In this document: positions 34,863 through 43,319 of the stretch, in pieces
How the letters are laid out: each line of letters begins with the position of its first letter
Position numbering within the stretch: the first letter of the stretch is position 1
Source: JBMOUD01 sp049319665
GTDB lineage: Bacteria > Pseudomonadota > Gammaproteobacteria > Enterobacterales > Enterobacteriaceae
Reading direction: 5' to 3'
Assembly (NCBI RefSeq): GCF_049319665.1
Contig: NZ_JBMOUD010000001.1
Location: 310,001-374,000, forward strand
DNA length: 64,000 nucleotides
Position numbers and translations under genes: made by a program
The notes under the pieces: generated by a model
Databases searched by the model: none
Told to the model about the DNA's origin: nothing
The model's input: only the letters and a program-made list of their open reading frames with translations

Positions 34863-35786
34863 TCAATCTCCTAATCCTGCTGGATTCACTTCTGATTTAT
34901 CGATTTTATCGTCAGTGATCCCCCAGCGATCTAACATTTGCAGGTAGGTGCCACTGGCGATAGCGCTGTTAAGTGAAGTTTGTACTGCGTCCACTAAGCC
35001 GTTGCCTTTTTTGGTGGCGACGCCAACATCGGCAGTTTTGGTCCAACCGCCGGGGACCAGGCCCACTAACTTGATATTGCCGTTCAACTTGGCTTTATAA
35101 GCTGAAATTTCATTTGGGCCAAAAGTGGCGTCAGAGCGGCCAGATTGTAGCGATAGCGTGGCGGCCGCTTCATCGGTGACATATTGAAACTGTACCGGTG
35201 GCAAGCCTTTCGCTTTATTCTCTTTATCCCAACTGAGTAATACCGCCTCTTGGTTGGTACCTGAACCCACTATAATCCGTTTACCTGCCACCTCCGGCGC
35301 GCTGTTAATTGAGGTGATCTTGCTGGTGGATTTTACGTAGAATGCCAGGTCGGCGTGACGATAGGTGGCGAAGTCGAATTTGGTTTTGCGCGCTTTGGTG
35401 ACGGCAATATTAAAGATGGCGGCATCATATTTCCCGGCGGTAATTCCCAGTGGCCAGTCCTCCCATGAGGCGGGAACCAGTTTTAATTTCAGCCCTAATC
35501 CATCAGCAATCAACCGTGCTGTATCCGCTTCGCTGCCGATCACCGTTTTATTATCACGGGCAAAAAAACCAAAGGGCGGTGAGCCACCTAATACACTAAT
35601 GGCGACTGTTAATACTCCTGGCTCGACAAAGTGAAAATTAGGCGGGATCTTGGCAATCGCCTCAGGGCTTGGCGCGGAGTGAATTGGGGTTTCGTTTGAG
35701 ACCAAATCAATGCTGGGAGCGGCTACTGTCACACCAGAGAAACCTAATAATGCGGTGATGACGGTTATTTTTGCACTCAGTGTCAT
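34863..35786 (-). CDS. Amino-acid ABC transporter substrate-binding protein, paralog 3
   Basis: Third SBP_bac_3-family paralog, 307 aa, aligned along its full length with paralogs 1 and 2 (PPFGFFARDNKTVIGSEADT, SWEDWPLGITAGKYDAAIFN, GSGTNQEAVLLSWDKENKAK, final GLGD) but more diverged. The signal peptide ends TVAA before APSIDLVSNETPI. Replacement of pocket-lining stretches (ARKTKFDFATYRHADLAF) suggests a shifted ligand. No transporter core genes beside it; it probably uses the permease at 25774. It lies divergent from a nitrilase-family amidase gene. Confidence 0.92.
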   Translation of the reverse strand: MTLSAKITVITALLGFSGVTVAAPSIDLVSNETPIHSAPSPEAIAKIPPNFHFVEPGVLTVAISVLGGSPPFGFFARDNKTVIGSEADTARLIADGLGLKLKLVPASWEDWPLGITAGKYDAAIFNIAVTKARKTKFDFATYRHADLAFYVKSTSKITSINSAPEVAGKRIIVGSGTNQEAVLLSWDKENKAKGLPPVQFQYVTDEAAATLSLQSGRSDATFGPNEISAYKAKLNGNIKLVGLVPGGWTKTADVGVATKKGNGLVDAVQTSLNSAIASGTYLQMLDRWGITDDKIDKSEVNPAGLGD

Positions 35787-35864
35787 GTGGTTATCCCTTT
35801 ATATCGCTTAGCACCTATCCCAGTAGGCTCTTCTGTCTGCGAACTATTCCCCAGCGTTAACACT

Positions 35865-35909
35865 AAGTAAAACAACAAAATGAACTTTTAAAATTGATAA
35901 AAAGCAATA
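35865..35909 (-). promoter_or_regulatory. Shared upstream box, copy 3
   Basis: Begins AAGTAAAACAACAAAA and continues to GATAAAAAGCAAT on the plus strand, 79 bp before paralog 3. Alignment with copies 1 and 2 is gap-free, with substitutions mainly in the middle. It could also serve the divergent amidase gene at 36026. Confidence 0.62.
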
Positions 35910-36025
35910 GGCATAAAAGCCATAGAAATGGCCATTTTCTTTTTATCTTAATATGCTGACGGGTAAGTTATTATTTGCATTAGTCACCGCGGCACCCTCT
36001 GTCCGCTGGAAACAGGAGCAATAAG

Positions 36026-36892
36026 ATGTCCAGTCGATTTAATGATGATTCTCTCTATCCACAGAACACTCTTTATCCACACAACACATTACGTGTTGCC
36101 GTCGCACAGGCCGAGCCGGTGGCGGGGAATATTGAAGCGAATGTACAACAGGCGGTCGCGCTGATTCGCCAAGGGGCAGAGCAGGGGGCAAAAGTTATCT
36201 TGTTACCGGAAAAATTTCTCAGTGGTTATGAGCCTGCATTAATTAAATCCGACCCACAAAAATATGCTATCGGCATCGATGATGTACGTCTCGAACCTAT
36301 TGTTCAGGCTTGCCGGAACGGTGATATCAGCGCTATTGTCGGCACGGCCACACTCTCACAAGACAAGGTGTATATTTCTTCGTTGTGTTTCAATGCGCGC
36401 GGTGAGCAGTTTGCCCGTTACCACAAACGTGCGCTATTTAGCAGTGAAGTCGGCTTCTTCTCGCCGGGTGAGGTGGCCTGTAGCATCGAGGTGCAGGGGT
36501 GGAAATTAGGGCTGGCGGTGTGTTACGACTCAGCTTTCCCTGAGCACGCCCGCTCGGCAGCATTAGAGGGATGTCATGCCTATTTGGTGAGTGCTTTATT
36601 TAGCCAAGGCAACGGCTACCATGAATCACGGATCTGGATGCCGGCCCGTGCATTGGATAATACGATCTATGTGCTGATGTCCAATCACGTTGGTCGTACC
36701 GGCGGCTGGCAAGCCTGTGGCTCCAGCGCGGTATGGGGGCCTTATGGCAACGTATTAAGTGAAGCCAATGAAACGCAAACGGCGGTCATCGTTGCCGATC
36801 TCGATCCGAGCGTGCTCAAACAAGTACGTGAAGGTGAAAGCATGCTGGCGGATTTCGCGACAAAATATGCCGGGCTAGCGGCGAGGCCTTAA
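36026..36892 (+). CDS. Carbon-nitrogen hydrolase (nitrilase superfamily amidase)
   Basis: Cytoplasmic hydrolase of 288 aa with the Glu-Lys-Cys triad visible: E62 in LLPEKFLSGYE, K134 in RYHKRALF, C166 in LAVCYDSAFPE. The N-terminus carries a near-duplicated six-residue unit (LYPQNT/LYPHNT) encoded by a degenerate 18-bp direct repeat and may be dispensable. It lies divergent from binding-protein paralog 3 and within reach of the shared box. In an organosulfur pathway it could be the deacylase that frees the amino acid after oxidation, but this is a guess; deaminated glutathione or omega-amide hydrolysis are common alternatives. Confidence 0.85.
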   Translation: MSSRFNDDSLYPQNTLYPHNTLRVAVAQAEPVAGNIEANVQQAVALIRQGAEQGAKVILLPEKFLSGYEPALIKSDPQKYAIGIDDVRLEPIVQACRNGDISAIVGTATLSQDKVYISSLCFNARGEQFARYHKRALFSSEVGFFSPGEVACSIEVQGWKLGLAVCYDSAFPEHARSAALEGCHAYLVSALFSQGNGYHESRIWMPARALDNTIYVLMSNHVGRTGGWQACGSSAVWGPYGNVLSEANETQTAVIVADLDPSVLKQVREGESMLADFATKYAGLAARP

Positions 36893-37091
36893 TAGCGTGA
36901 GCGCAGGTAAATTCGCGTGATTAACCTATTTTCCACTTTCCATCGTTTTTAAGTCGCCCCTAATTGCTGGCTGTGTGGCTTAAGTTGGCCATATTGCGCT
37001 TAAATTTTCAGCGATGATGCCATCTGCGCAATCAGCATAAGTTCCGGTGGTATCCTCTGTTTTCCATAACAATGTAGAACAGAGAATTCAC

Positions 37092-37952
37092 ATGAAGGTC
37101 AGCACCCTACAACTAGCCAACGATATTGCCGTTACATTGCGCACCCCGGAAGATCAACAAGTATCCCCGGTTATCATCTTATGCCATGGTTTCTGCGGTA
37201 TTCAGGATTTGTTACTCCCTGCTTTTGCCGATGCGTTTGCGCAGGCGGGTTTTAGCGCCGTCACTTTTGATTATCGCGGGTTTGGTGCCAGCGGCGGCGA
37301 GCGCGGCCGTTTAGTTCCGGCTATGCAAATTGAAGATATTCTGAGCGTGGTGGAATGGGTGAAAACGCAGCCGAGTATCGACGCTGAGCGTATCGGCCTA
37401 TGGGGCTCATCCTTCGGCGGCTGTCACGTATTAGCGGCTGCGGCAGAAAATGCCGATATCAAATGTGTCGTCAGCCAGTTAGCTTTTGCCGACGGTGAAG
37501 AGATTGTCACTGGTAAAATGTCGGCGGAAGATAAAGCCGGATTTATCGCGACGCTCGATAAAATGGCCGACAAAAAGCAGGCTACTGGCAAAGAGATGTT
37601 CGTTAGCCTGACCAAAGTATTAAGCGATGCAGAATCCAAAGCCTTCTTCGAAGAGTACAAAGTGCTTTTCCCGGCAATGGATATCAAAATTTCTTTCCTC
37701 ACCGTGCGCGAAACGTTGCAGTACAAACCTAAAGATAACGCCGCGCGCGTCACCTGCCCGGTGCTGGTTGTCGTCGCGGCTAATGACACCGTCAATCCGC
37801 CAGAGCAGGGCGTTGCACTGTACGAAGCCGTCGGTTCGGCACAGAAAAAACTGCATGTTGAAGAAGAAGCCAGGCACTACGATATGTACAACGGCAAGCA
37901 CTTCGACAATATTATTGTTGAGCAGACCGCATGGTTTAAACAATATATCTGA
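37092..37952 (+). CDS. Alpha/beta hydrolase
   Basis: Serine hydrolase of the alpha/beta fold, 286 aa from ATG 37092 (an upstream GTG at 37047 has no good ribosome-binding site). Oxyanion-hole segment LCHGFCGIQDLLLP, nucleophile S107 in GLWGSSFGGC, acid D in VVAANDTVNPPEQG and base H in EARHYDMYNG. A helical cap lies between about 135 and 200. The family includes esterases, acyl hydrolases and YcjY-like proteins; no genes nearby define a substrate. Confidence 0.82.
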   Translation: MKVSTLQLANDIAVTLRTPEDQQVSPVIILCHGFCGIQDLLLPAFADAFAQAGFSAVTFDYRGFGASGGERGRLVPAMQIEDILSVVEWVKTQPSIDAERIGLWGSSFGGCHVLAAAAENADIKCVVSQLAFADGEEIVTGKMSAEDKAGFIATLDKMADKKQATGKEMFVSLTKVLSDAESKAFFEEYKVLFPAMDIKISFLTVRETLQYKPKDNAARVTCPVLVVVAANDTVNPPEQGVALYEAVGSAQKKLHVEEEARHYDMYNGKHFDNIIVEQTAWFKQYI

Positions 37953-38016
37953 TTAATGCCTATCTTTGATAAAGGCAGATTATTGATGAGGTAGTGAATA
38001 TATATGCTTCCTCTAT

Positions 38017-38034
38017 AACCGCCAAAAGGCGGTT
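38017..38034 (+). terminator. Hairpin after the hydrolase gene
   Basis: AACCGCC, loop AAAA, GGCGGTT, a 7-bp GC-rich stem. It lacks a U-run but is repeated almost exactly at 38166-38188, on the other side of repeat copy B. Confidence 0.55.
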
Positions 38035-38040
38035 GAGTTT

Positions 38041-38175
38041 GATAACAAAGTTGTCTGATATGCCGAGATACTCGGGCTTAATAAGCCTATGGGCGCTCCG
38101 GCGAGCAAGCTCGCTACGACCCCAACGGTTTACTTTCCCTAATAACAGACTTTGTCAGCAGTCTGAACCGCCGAA
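38041..38175 (+). repeat. Dispersed intergenic repeat, copy B
   Basis: GATAACAAAGTTGTCTGATA at the left, then CGAGATACTCGGGCTTAATA, GGGCGCTCCGGCGAGCAAGC, TCGCTACGACCCCAACGG and CCCTAATAAC. It aligns along its left two-thirds with copy A (7041) on the same strand and copy C (9503-9612) on the other. It is flanked on both sides by the same AACCGCC/GGCGGTT hairpin. Confidence 0.8.
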
Positions 38176-38190
38176 AGGCGGTTTTTTTCT
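38166..38190 (+). terminator. Rho-independent terminator
   Basis: AACCGCC, loop GAAA, GGCGGTTTTTTTC: tetraloop hairpin with a run of seven T. It separates the hydrolase region from the toxin-like gene. Confidence 0.88.
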
Positions 38191-38343
38191 GTGATGTGAT
38201 TGACCTGCAGATTAGGAAGTCGTCGATATATTTGCTCATTATTCTGATTTTACTGCCTTTTTATTCAGTGTTGTTATGTGAATCAGTGACAGAGGTTCAC
38301 AAACTTGCTTTAATCGACTTCTGCCAGCAAAAGGACGGATAGA

Positions 38344-39024
38344 ATGACAATGGAATTTTCAATCTCTGAATACACTGAGCCTGGGCATTATTATACCTTC
38401 GATTCCAAACTTCCCCCCGGTGAGTTCTTTGAAATTCGCCCTAACCATATGCCGCATAACTCACAGCCTATTGTTGATGATGAAAGTGGTATGTGTGTAG
38501 GTTACTCCGTAGTACAGGCGCCTGGTTTATGGCGTATTTATGATACTGAGGGTGTTTTTGTCCGGTTGGAAGAAGCATCTTTGGAAGCACCGCTAATTGA
38601 TCCAACTGATATAGCTCTACTTGCTTTTGGCGCTTTTCGTATTTTCTGGGCAGGAAGAGCGTTACTGGAGAGCGGCGTAAAAACTGCTATTTCAGTAAAA
38701 CTTAGTGCAGTAACAGTTAGCCTTCTTCGCGGCAGGCTCAAAATGGGGTTATCTGCATGCAGTCTTAAGATGACGGAAGCCGCAGCCAAACATATGTACG
38801 AATCAGGGCGTTATGTTCCTTTACAGATCCAAGAGAAAGCCATTCGTTATGGCAAACGGATGGCTGATCCACGTAATGTTACTGGGTTATATCGTTATGA
38901 ATCAGATATGTATAGATTAATAGAGAATAAATCTCGAAAAGGCTCTTACTACTATAAGAAATATACTCTTGAGGTTGTAGTCAGAGAAAAAGATTGGACA
39001 ATTGCTCATTTTTTATATAAATGA
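38344..39024 (+). CDS. Putative free-standing toxin (polymorphic-toxin-like C-terminal domain)
   Basis: Protein of 226 aa, not assigned to a named family. Three parts: an N-terminal beta-rich module (about 1-82, with GHYYTFDSKLPPGEFFEIRP and GLWRIYDTEGVFVRLEEA), a hydrophobic/helical linker (about 85-140, IALLAFGAFRIFWAGRALLE), and a basic C-terminal module (about 145-226) with YRYESDMYRLIENKSRKGSY and a LEVVVREKDWTIAHFLYK end. The last part resembles the short basic RNase-like (BECR-type) domains at the ends of CDI/Rhs toxins; that likeness is by eye. AAGGA 8 nt upstream supports ATG 38344. No Sec signal, no secretion or Rhs/VgrG genes near. A likely immunity gene starts 12 bp after it. Confidence 0.6.
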   Translation: MTMEFSISEYTEPGHYYTFDSKLPPGEFFEIRPNHMPHNSQPIVDDESGMCVGYSVVQAPGLWRIYDTEGVFVRLEEASLEAPLIDPTDIALLAFGAFRIFWAGRALLESGVKTAISVKLSAVTVSLLRGRLKMGLSACSLKMTEAAAKHMYESGRYVPLQIQEKAIRYGKRMADPRNVTGLYRYESDMYRLIENKSRKGSYYYKKYTLEVVVREKDWTIAHFLYK

Positions 39025-39036
39025 ACCAGGGGTTTT

Positions 39037-39465
39037 ATGATAGAGATAGTTAGCGGTGCTAGGACATTGCGAATTTCTCCATTTGAAAGGCAAAACACAC
39101 CAGATGCACCAGCGTACGACTGGATAAGAACGTATGTTGAGTATCATTTGCCTGAATTGAAAACACAATATCAGGCAGCCTTTAATGTCGGAGAACTTGA
39201 AGATCTGCAAGCAGGTTTGAAGTCGTTATATAAGAGTTTAACTGATAAGACTAAGCATCCTGATGTAATTTTCAACAGTACTGAAAACCAGCTTAATCTC
39301 CGTTTCAGCCAAATCCATGAGGGTGATTTTATAACGGTGGAAATGATGTTAAGGCCGGAAAATCCAGCAGAGAGTGTTATCGTAACAGACCACTTTGGTA
39401 TTGATGAAAGTTATTTTCCTGCTTTGCTTTCCGGCTTAAATGAGATAATTAATTGGCCGGGTTGA
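39037..39465 (+). CDS. Putative immunity protein (WapI-like)
   Basis: Acidic cytoplasmic protein of 142 aa. Pattern YDWIRTYVEYHLPELKTQYQ, then FNVGELEDLQAGLKSLYKSL, a strand pair, and FGIDESYFPALLSGLNEII resembles the WapI/YxiJ-type immunity family, where a DW-x-x-V strand, a helix with L-x-x-L-x-x-L-Y-x-S and a final Y-L-x-x-L helix recur. It lies immediately downstream of the toxin-like gene on the same strand, as immunity genes do. Assignment is by eye and by context; biochemical pairing is unproven. Confidence 0.6.
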   Translation: MIEIVSGARTLRISPFERQNTPDAPAYDWIRTYVEYHLPELKTQYQAAFNVGELEDLQAGLKSLYKSLTDKTKHPDVIFNSTENQLNLRFSQIHEGDFITVEMMLRPENPAESVIVTDHFGIDESYFPALLSGLNEIINWPG

Positions 39466-39471
39466 TGTTTA

Positions 39472-39493
39472 CCATTATCTAATGGGCTTTTTA
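39472..39493 (+). terminator. Terminator of the toxin/immunity pair
   Basis: CCATTATCTAATGG followed by GCTTTTTATT: a 6-bp stem with a T-tract just beyond the immunity stop. Weak but well placed. Confidence 0.55.
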
Positions 39494-39693
39494 TTCGTCG
39501 ATTATGATATGTCACAAGTATTTTATTTTTATCAAAATGATGTGTCAGCACTGTTGGTCCAATCGGTTTTACATGGGGAGAATTTAAAAGTTTCTAAAGT
39601 GCGTCACTTCGCGAGGGTTTATAGGTAAGTTGCGAAATTCTTCACCGTTGGAAAAAGTGCTACTACTGTCAGTCTTGATGAGGAGACGTAGAC

Positions 39694-40575
39694 ATGACAG
39701 AAGCACAATTCATACTGGCCCATAACACCACGGTCACAAAAAATGCGTCACTGGAAGAAGAGTTAGCTGCTGCTAAAAAAGCGGGCTATAAGGCGCTAGA
39801 ACTCCATGCCAGTAAGCTTATAAACTACCTGAATGCAGGTAATAGCATTGGGCAGTTGAAAACAAAACTTCTCGAATTTGAGCTTGTTGGTTTAGGTTTT
39901 TTACAGGATTTTGAACGGCCAGAGGAAGAGGTGTTACTCTCCGAGGCTCGTAATCTATTTGAATTGGCAAAACAGTGTGGTTTTCCCGCAGTACAGATTC
40001 TTTCCGGGCCGCTGGATGTTAATCAAGTTATTCGCTTTTGTAGCGGTGACGACAAGGTGCAATATGCGGAGTTACTACAAAAAGATATATCTTCAGCGAT
40101 CGATTTCGCATCCAATCGGCTTAAAAAACTCTCCTTACTTGCTGAAGAATACGGCATTATATTATATATAGAAGCACTCGGCTGGACTCAGCTTAATAAA
40201 ATAGAATATCAAATTGAAGCTATTAAAAAATCCCAAGTATCAAATATAAAACTCATCGTTGATTTCTGGCATTGCTATGTGGCAGGTAATACCCCAGCTG
40301 ATATTGCCGAAATAGATAAAGAGTTAATTTACGGGGTGCATATTTGTGACTCGCTTGAAAAAGTTAATGAGCCTCCCATCGAATCGCAATTGCGCAATGT
40401 TATTACAGGTGAAGGGGTGCTTAATTTAATCGATTGGGTCAATGCAATAAAAGAGACTGGATATAATCTTTGGTGGGCTTCTGAGACATTCAGCGAAAGT
40501 GATTACGCTTGCGAGCCTGAATTATCTGCAAGAAAACATTACGAGTTGGTGAATAAGTTGCTCCATCTATATTAA
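39694..40575 (+). CDS. Sugar phosphate isomerase/epimerase-like TIM-barrel protein
   Basis: AP-endonuclease-2-fold TIM barrel of 293 aa (IolE/IolI-like superfamily). Probable metal ligands: E in LYIEALGW near 156, D and H in LIVDFWHCY near 190, H in YGVHICDS near 227, E in WASETFS near 270. Members catalyse isomerisation, dehydration or beta-elimination of keto-sugars and inositols. It is followed 16 bp later by a GMC oxidoreductase gene, a pairing seen in glycoside and inositol oxidation, where the oxidoreductase creates a keto group and the barrel acts on it. Substrate unknown. Confidence 0.75.
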   Translation: MTEAQFILAHNTTVTKNASLEEELAAAKKAGYKALELHASKLINYLNAGNSIGQLKTKLLEFELVGLGFLQDFERPEEEVLLSEARNLFELAKQCGFPAVQILSGPLDVNQVIRFCSGDDKVQYAELLQKDISSAIDFASNRLKKLSLLAEEYGIILYIEALGWTQLNKIEYQIEAIKKSQVSNIKLIVDFWHCYVAGNTPADIAEIDKELIYGVHICDSLEKVNEPPIESQLRNVITGEGVLNLIDWVNAIKETGYNLWWASETFSESDYACEPELSARKHYELVNKLLHLY

Positions 40576-40591
40576 GCCTGCGAGGTACTTT

Positions 40592-42199
40592 ATGAGTAAG
40601 AACAATTACGACTATATTATTATTGGTGGTGGTTCTGCCGGATGTACCATTGCTGGCAGACTTTCAGAGCAAGTGGATAATCGAGTATTGCTTTTGGAAG
40701 AAGGGCCAAAAGATTCCAGTCCTTACATTCATATCCCTGTAACCTATTACAAAACAGCGCAGGGTCCACTGCTTAAGCGTTACAATTACGTGAGAAGCCG
40801 CGAACAAACGCCGCAGGATAATCCAACGATGATCCAAGCGAAAGTTTTAGGTGGCGGAAGCTCGGTCAATGCAATGATTTATATGCGTGGTATTCCAGCC
40901 GATTATCACGACTGGGAAAAGTCTGGCGCAGCAGGCTGGGGTTATGAGGACGTATTACCTTATTTCAAAAAAGCGGAAGATAATAACCGCTTTAAGAATG
41001 ATGTGCACGGAACCAACGGGCCTCTGGGTGTTTCAGATAATTCATTTATTCATAACCTGTCCCGAGTTTGGCTGAAGGCATGCCAGGAAGAAGGCTTGCC
41101 ATTTAATGATGATTTCAATAAGGGATCATTAGATGGATGTGGGTTCTATCAGGTCACGACGCGAAATGGACGCCGCTCCAGTGCAAGAAAAGCCTATTTG
41201 TCGGATACAAAAACAACGGTTTTGACTGGATGTAAGGTCCTGAGGATACTCTTTGAAGGTAATAAGGCAGTCGGTGTTGAATATGAAAGTAAATCAGGCG
41301 TCGAAAAGGTCTGGGCCGATAAAGAAATCATATTAGCTGCCGGCGCATTTGGTTCACCTCACCTTTTGATGTTATCTGGCATTGGCCCTAAAAAAGACCT
41401 TCAAGCCGCAGGTGTTCCGGTCATAAAAGACTTGCCCGGCGTTGGCTTGAATTACCAAGATCATATTGAAATGTCGATGATCTATAAGTTAAAAGGACCT
41501 TTTAGCTATGACAAATATAAGAAGTGGAACTGGAAATTAGCCGCAGGTGCCGAATTCGCCCTGTTTAATGCCGGGCCTGCGACATCTAATATTATTGAAA
41601 CCGGCGCATTTTGGTGGAGTTCGTTAAAAACCAAGTTCCCGGATCTTCAGCTATTTTTCCTTCCCGGCGCAGGTATAGAGGAGGGGGTAGACAGTGTACC
41701 TGGAGGGAATGGCTGCACAATCAGTATTACGCAAACGCGGCCGAAATCACGCGGGTACATAAAAATTCAAAGCAATGATCCCTACAAACAACCGCTGATT
41801 ATCCCTAATTATCTTACTCATCCAGATGATATTCGTGCCTTAGCGGACGGGGCTAAACTGGTGCAAAGTATCATGCATCGTTCTTCTTTTGGTGACTATA
41901 TTGAAAGTGGCCATGTCCCTGAAAAACCATTAGTAACGGACGAGGAGTTTGTACAGTTTGTACGTGATGAGGCTCATCCAGGGCTTCATCCGTGCGGGAC
42001 ATGTCGTATGGGGACAGATGACCTGTCGGTTGTTGGGCCAGATTTATGTGTTCACGGGATTACAGGGCTGCGGGTTGCAGATGCATCAGTTATGCCTAAT
42101 GTCATCTCTGGCAACCTCAACGCCGTCACCATTATGATTGGCGAGAGGGCGGCAGACATAATATCCGGGAAGTTAGCAATAACGGCTGAAGTGCCTTAA
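40592..42199 (+). CDS. GMC-family FAD oxidoreductase (choline dehydrogenase-like)
   Basis: Flavoprotein of 535 aa. Rossmann motif DYIIIGGGSAGCTIAGRL near residue 6, GMC signature 1 in VLGGGSSVNAMIYMRGIPAD, signature 2 in GAFGSPHLLMLSGIGP, catalytic His in EAHPGLHPCGTCRMGTDD and the end motif SGNLNAVTIMIGERAAD. These define the BetA/AlkJ branch, which oxidises primary or secondary alcohols. No signal peptide. In operon with the isomerase-like gene before it; an XRE regulator follows. Choline itself is unlikely because no betB/betI is present. Confidence 0.87.
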   Translation: MSKNNYDYIIIGGGSAGCTIAGRLSEQVDNRVLLLEEGPKDSSPYIHIPVTYYKTAQGPLLKRYNYVRSREQTPQDNPTMIQAKVLGGGSSVNAMIYMRGIPADYHDWEKSGAAGWGYEDVLPYFKKAEDNNRFKNDVHGTNGPLGVSDNSFIHNLSRVWLKACQEEGLPFNDDFNKGSLDGCGFYQVTTRNGRRSSARKAYLSDTKTTVLTGCKVLRILFEGNKAVGVEYESKSGVEKVWADKEIILAAGAFGSPHLLMLSGIGPKKDLQAAGVPVIKDLPGVGLNYQDHIEMSMIYKLKGPFSYDKYKKWNWKLAAGAEFALFNAGPATSNIIETGAFWWSSLKTKFPDLQLFFLPGAGIEEGVDSVPGGNGCTISITQTRPKSRGYIKIQSNDPYKQPLIIPNYLTHPDDIRALADGAKLVQSIMHRSSFGDYIESGHVPEKPLVTDEEFVQFVRDEAHPGLHPCGTCRMGTDDLSVVGPDLCVHGITGLRVADASVMPNVISGNLNAVTIMIGERAADIISGKLAITAEVP

Positions 42200-42286
42200 A
42201 TTTCTGCTCACATTTTGTAAATCATCAGCATCCCCTTAAGTATGTGCTAGCATTCATCGATTAGCATGATATTTAAGGGGACAATA

Positions 42287-43117
42287 ATGGGTTATTTTTC
42301 GTTGGATCTAAAAGATAATATTAAAAACAATCTAAATATTCTGCTTGGCTCATGTAAGTCTACTGCTGACATGTGTCGCAAAGTTGACATCAATAGGCAA
42401 CAATTTAATAAGTATCTTTCAGGTCAGCATATCCCCTCAAAAAATACACTATCAAAAATTGCAAGGTATTTTAATTTGGATGTTGACGATCTTTTTAGAA
42501 CGCCAGCAGAATTTAAAAAAAACTTTGAAAGCTATGATAATGAGATCCCTCTTCATTTGAGACAATCCTCCATATTTAGTAATATTGTTCTGCAATCAAA
42601 GTTAACTGCATCGCATTTGAAAGATTATCTAGGGGTTTATTATCGATACCATTTTTCATCTATATATAAAGGCAAGGTGCTTAAGTCATTGACGTATATA
42701 TTCATGAGGAATGACATTGTTGAATATGTCACCATTGAGCGTTTCCCTTTAATGGGTGAGAATAATAAAACAGGTTATACGTTTCGTTATAATGGCATCT
42801 GTATATTAATGGGTGACCGGATGTTTATGATTGATACTGAACAAAAACAGAATAATGAGATGACTTTCACGACGTTGGTTCCTCAGCAAAGAAGACCCGT
42901 GAGATATTTACACGGAATTCTAACCGGTATTGCTTCTTCTTCGTTTCGACAACCTTTTTCCTCTCGTGTGTCATTTGAATTTATGGGGCAGCAAAAGCTT
43001 TCTAAATCATTACTGGCCAATGCGACGGTGCTTCACGATGCAGAATCCGTTCCTTTAGAAATTCTTGCATACTTGGCGGAGGAGGATGGGCGTACACTAT
43101 GGGGCGGTGCCGGATGA
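42287..43117 (+). CDS. XRE-family transcriptional regulator
   Basis: Regulator of 276 aa from ATG 42287 (AAGGGG 6 nt upstream; the frame could extend 7 codons). An N-terminal Cro/CI-type helix-turn-helix at about 18-60 (STADMCRKVDINRQQFNKYL then SGQHIPSKNTLSKIARYFNL) is joined to a C-terminal domain of about 200 aa, strand-rich, of unknown ligand. More AT-rich than the upstream genes. It probably controls the isomerase/oxidoreductase pair. Confidence 0.8.
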   Translation: MGYFSLDLKDNIKNNLNILLGSCKSTADMCRKVDINRQQFNKYLSGQHIPSKNTLSKIARYFNLDVDDLFRTPAEFKKNFESYDNEIPLHLRQSSIFSNIVLQSKLTASHLKDYLGVYYRYHFSSIYKGKVLKSLTYIFMRNDIVEYVTIERFPLMGENNKTGYTFRYNGICILMGDRMFMIDTEQKQNNEMTFTTLVPQQRRPVRYLHGILTGIASSSFRQPFSSRVSFEFMGQQKLSKSLLANATVLHDAESVPLEILAYLAEEDGRTLWGGAG

Positions 43118-43319
43118 GGAAAGTAGCGCGCTTGTCATAGGAACCCTTGAATTGATGAGGTGAACATAGCATTTTGGTTCGGCTGGCCAGTATCAGTAGG
43201 GATATTGTGAATCGAGAAAGATTGAAAAGTGAGCGAATCTTCCTTTCTGCGCTCACCAGTCAAACCGATAGACTACTGGGTAACAACGACACAATAGGGA
43301 TGCAGGCAGTGAAAGCCGT

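Noticed and set aside
43229..43256. Inverted repeat GTGAGCG/CGCTCAC as a terminator
   Set aside because: Seven-bp stem with a 14-nt loop and no T-run; too weak to call, though it lies between convergent genes.
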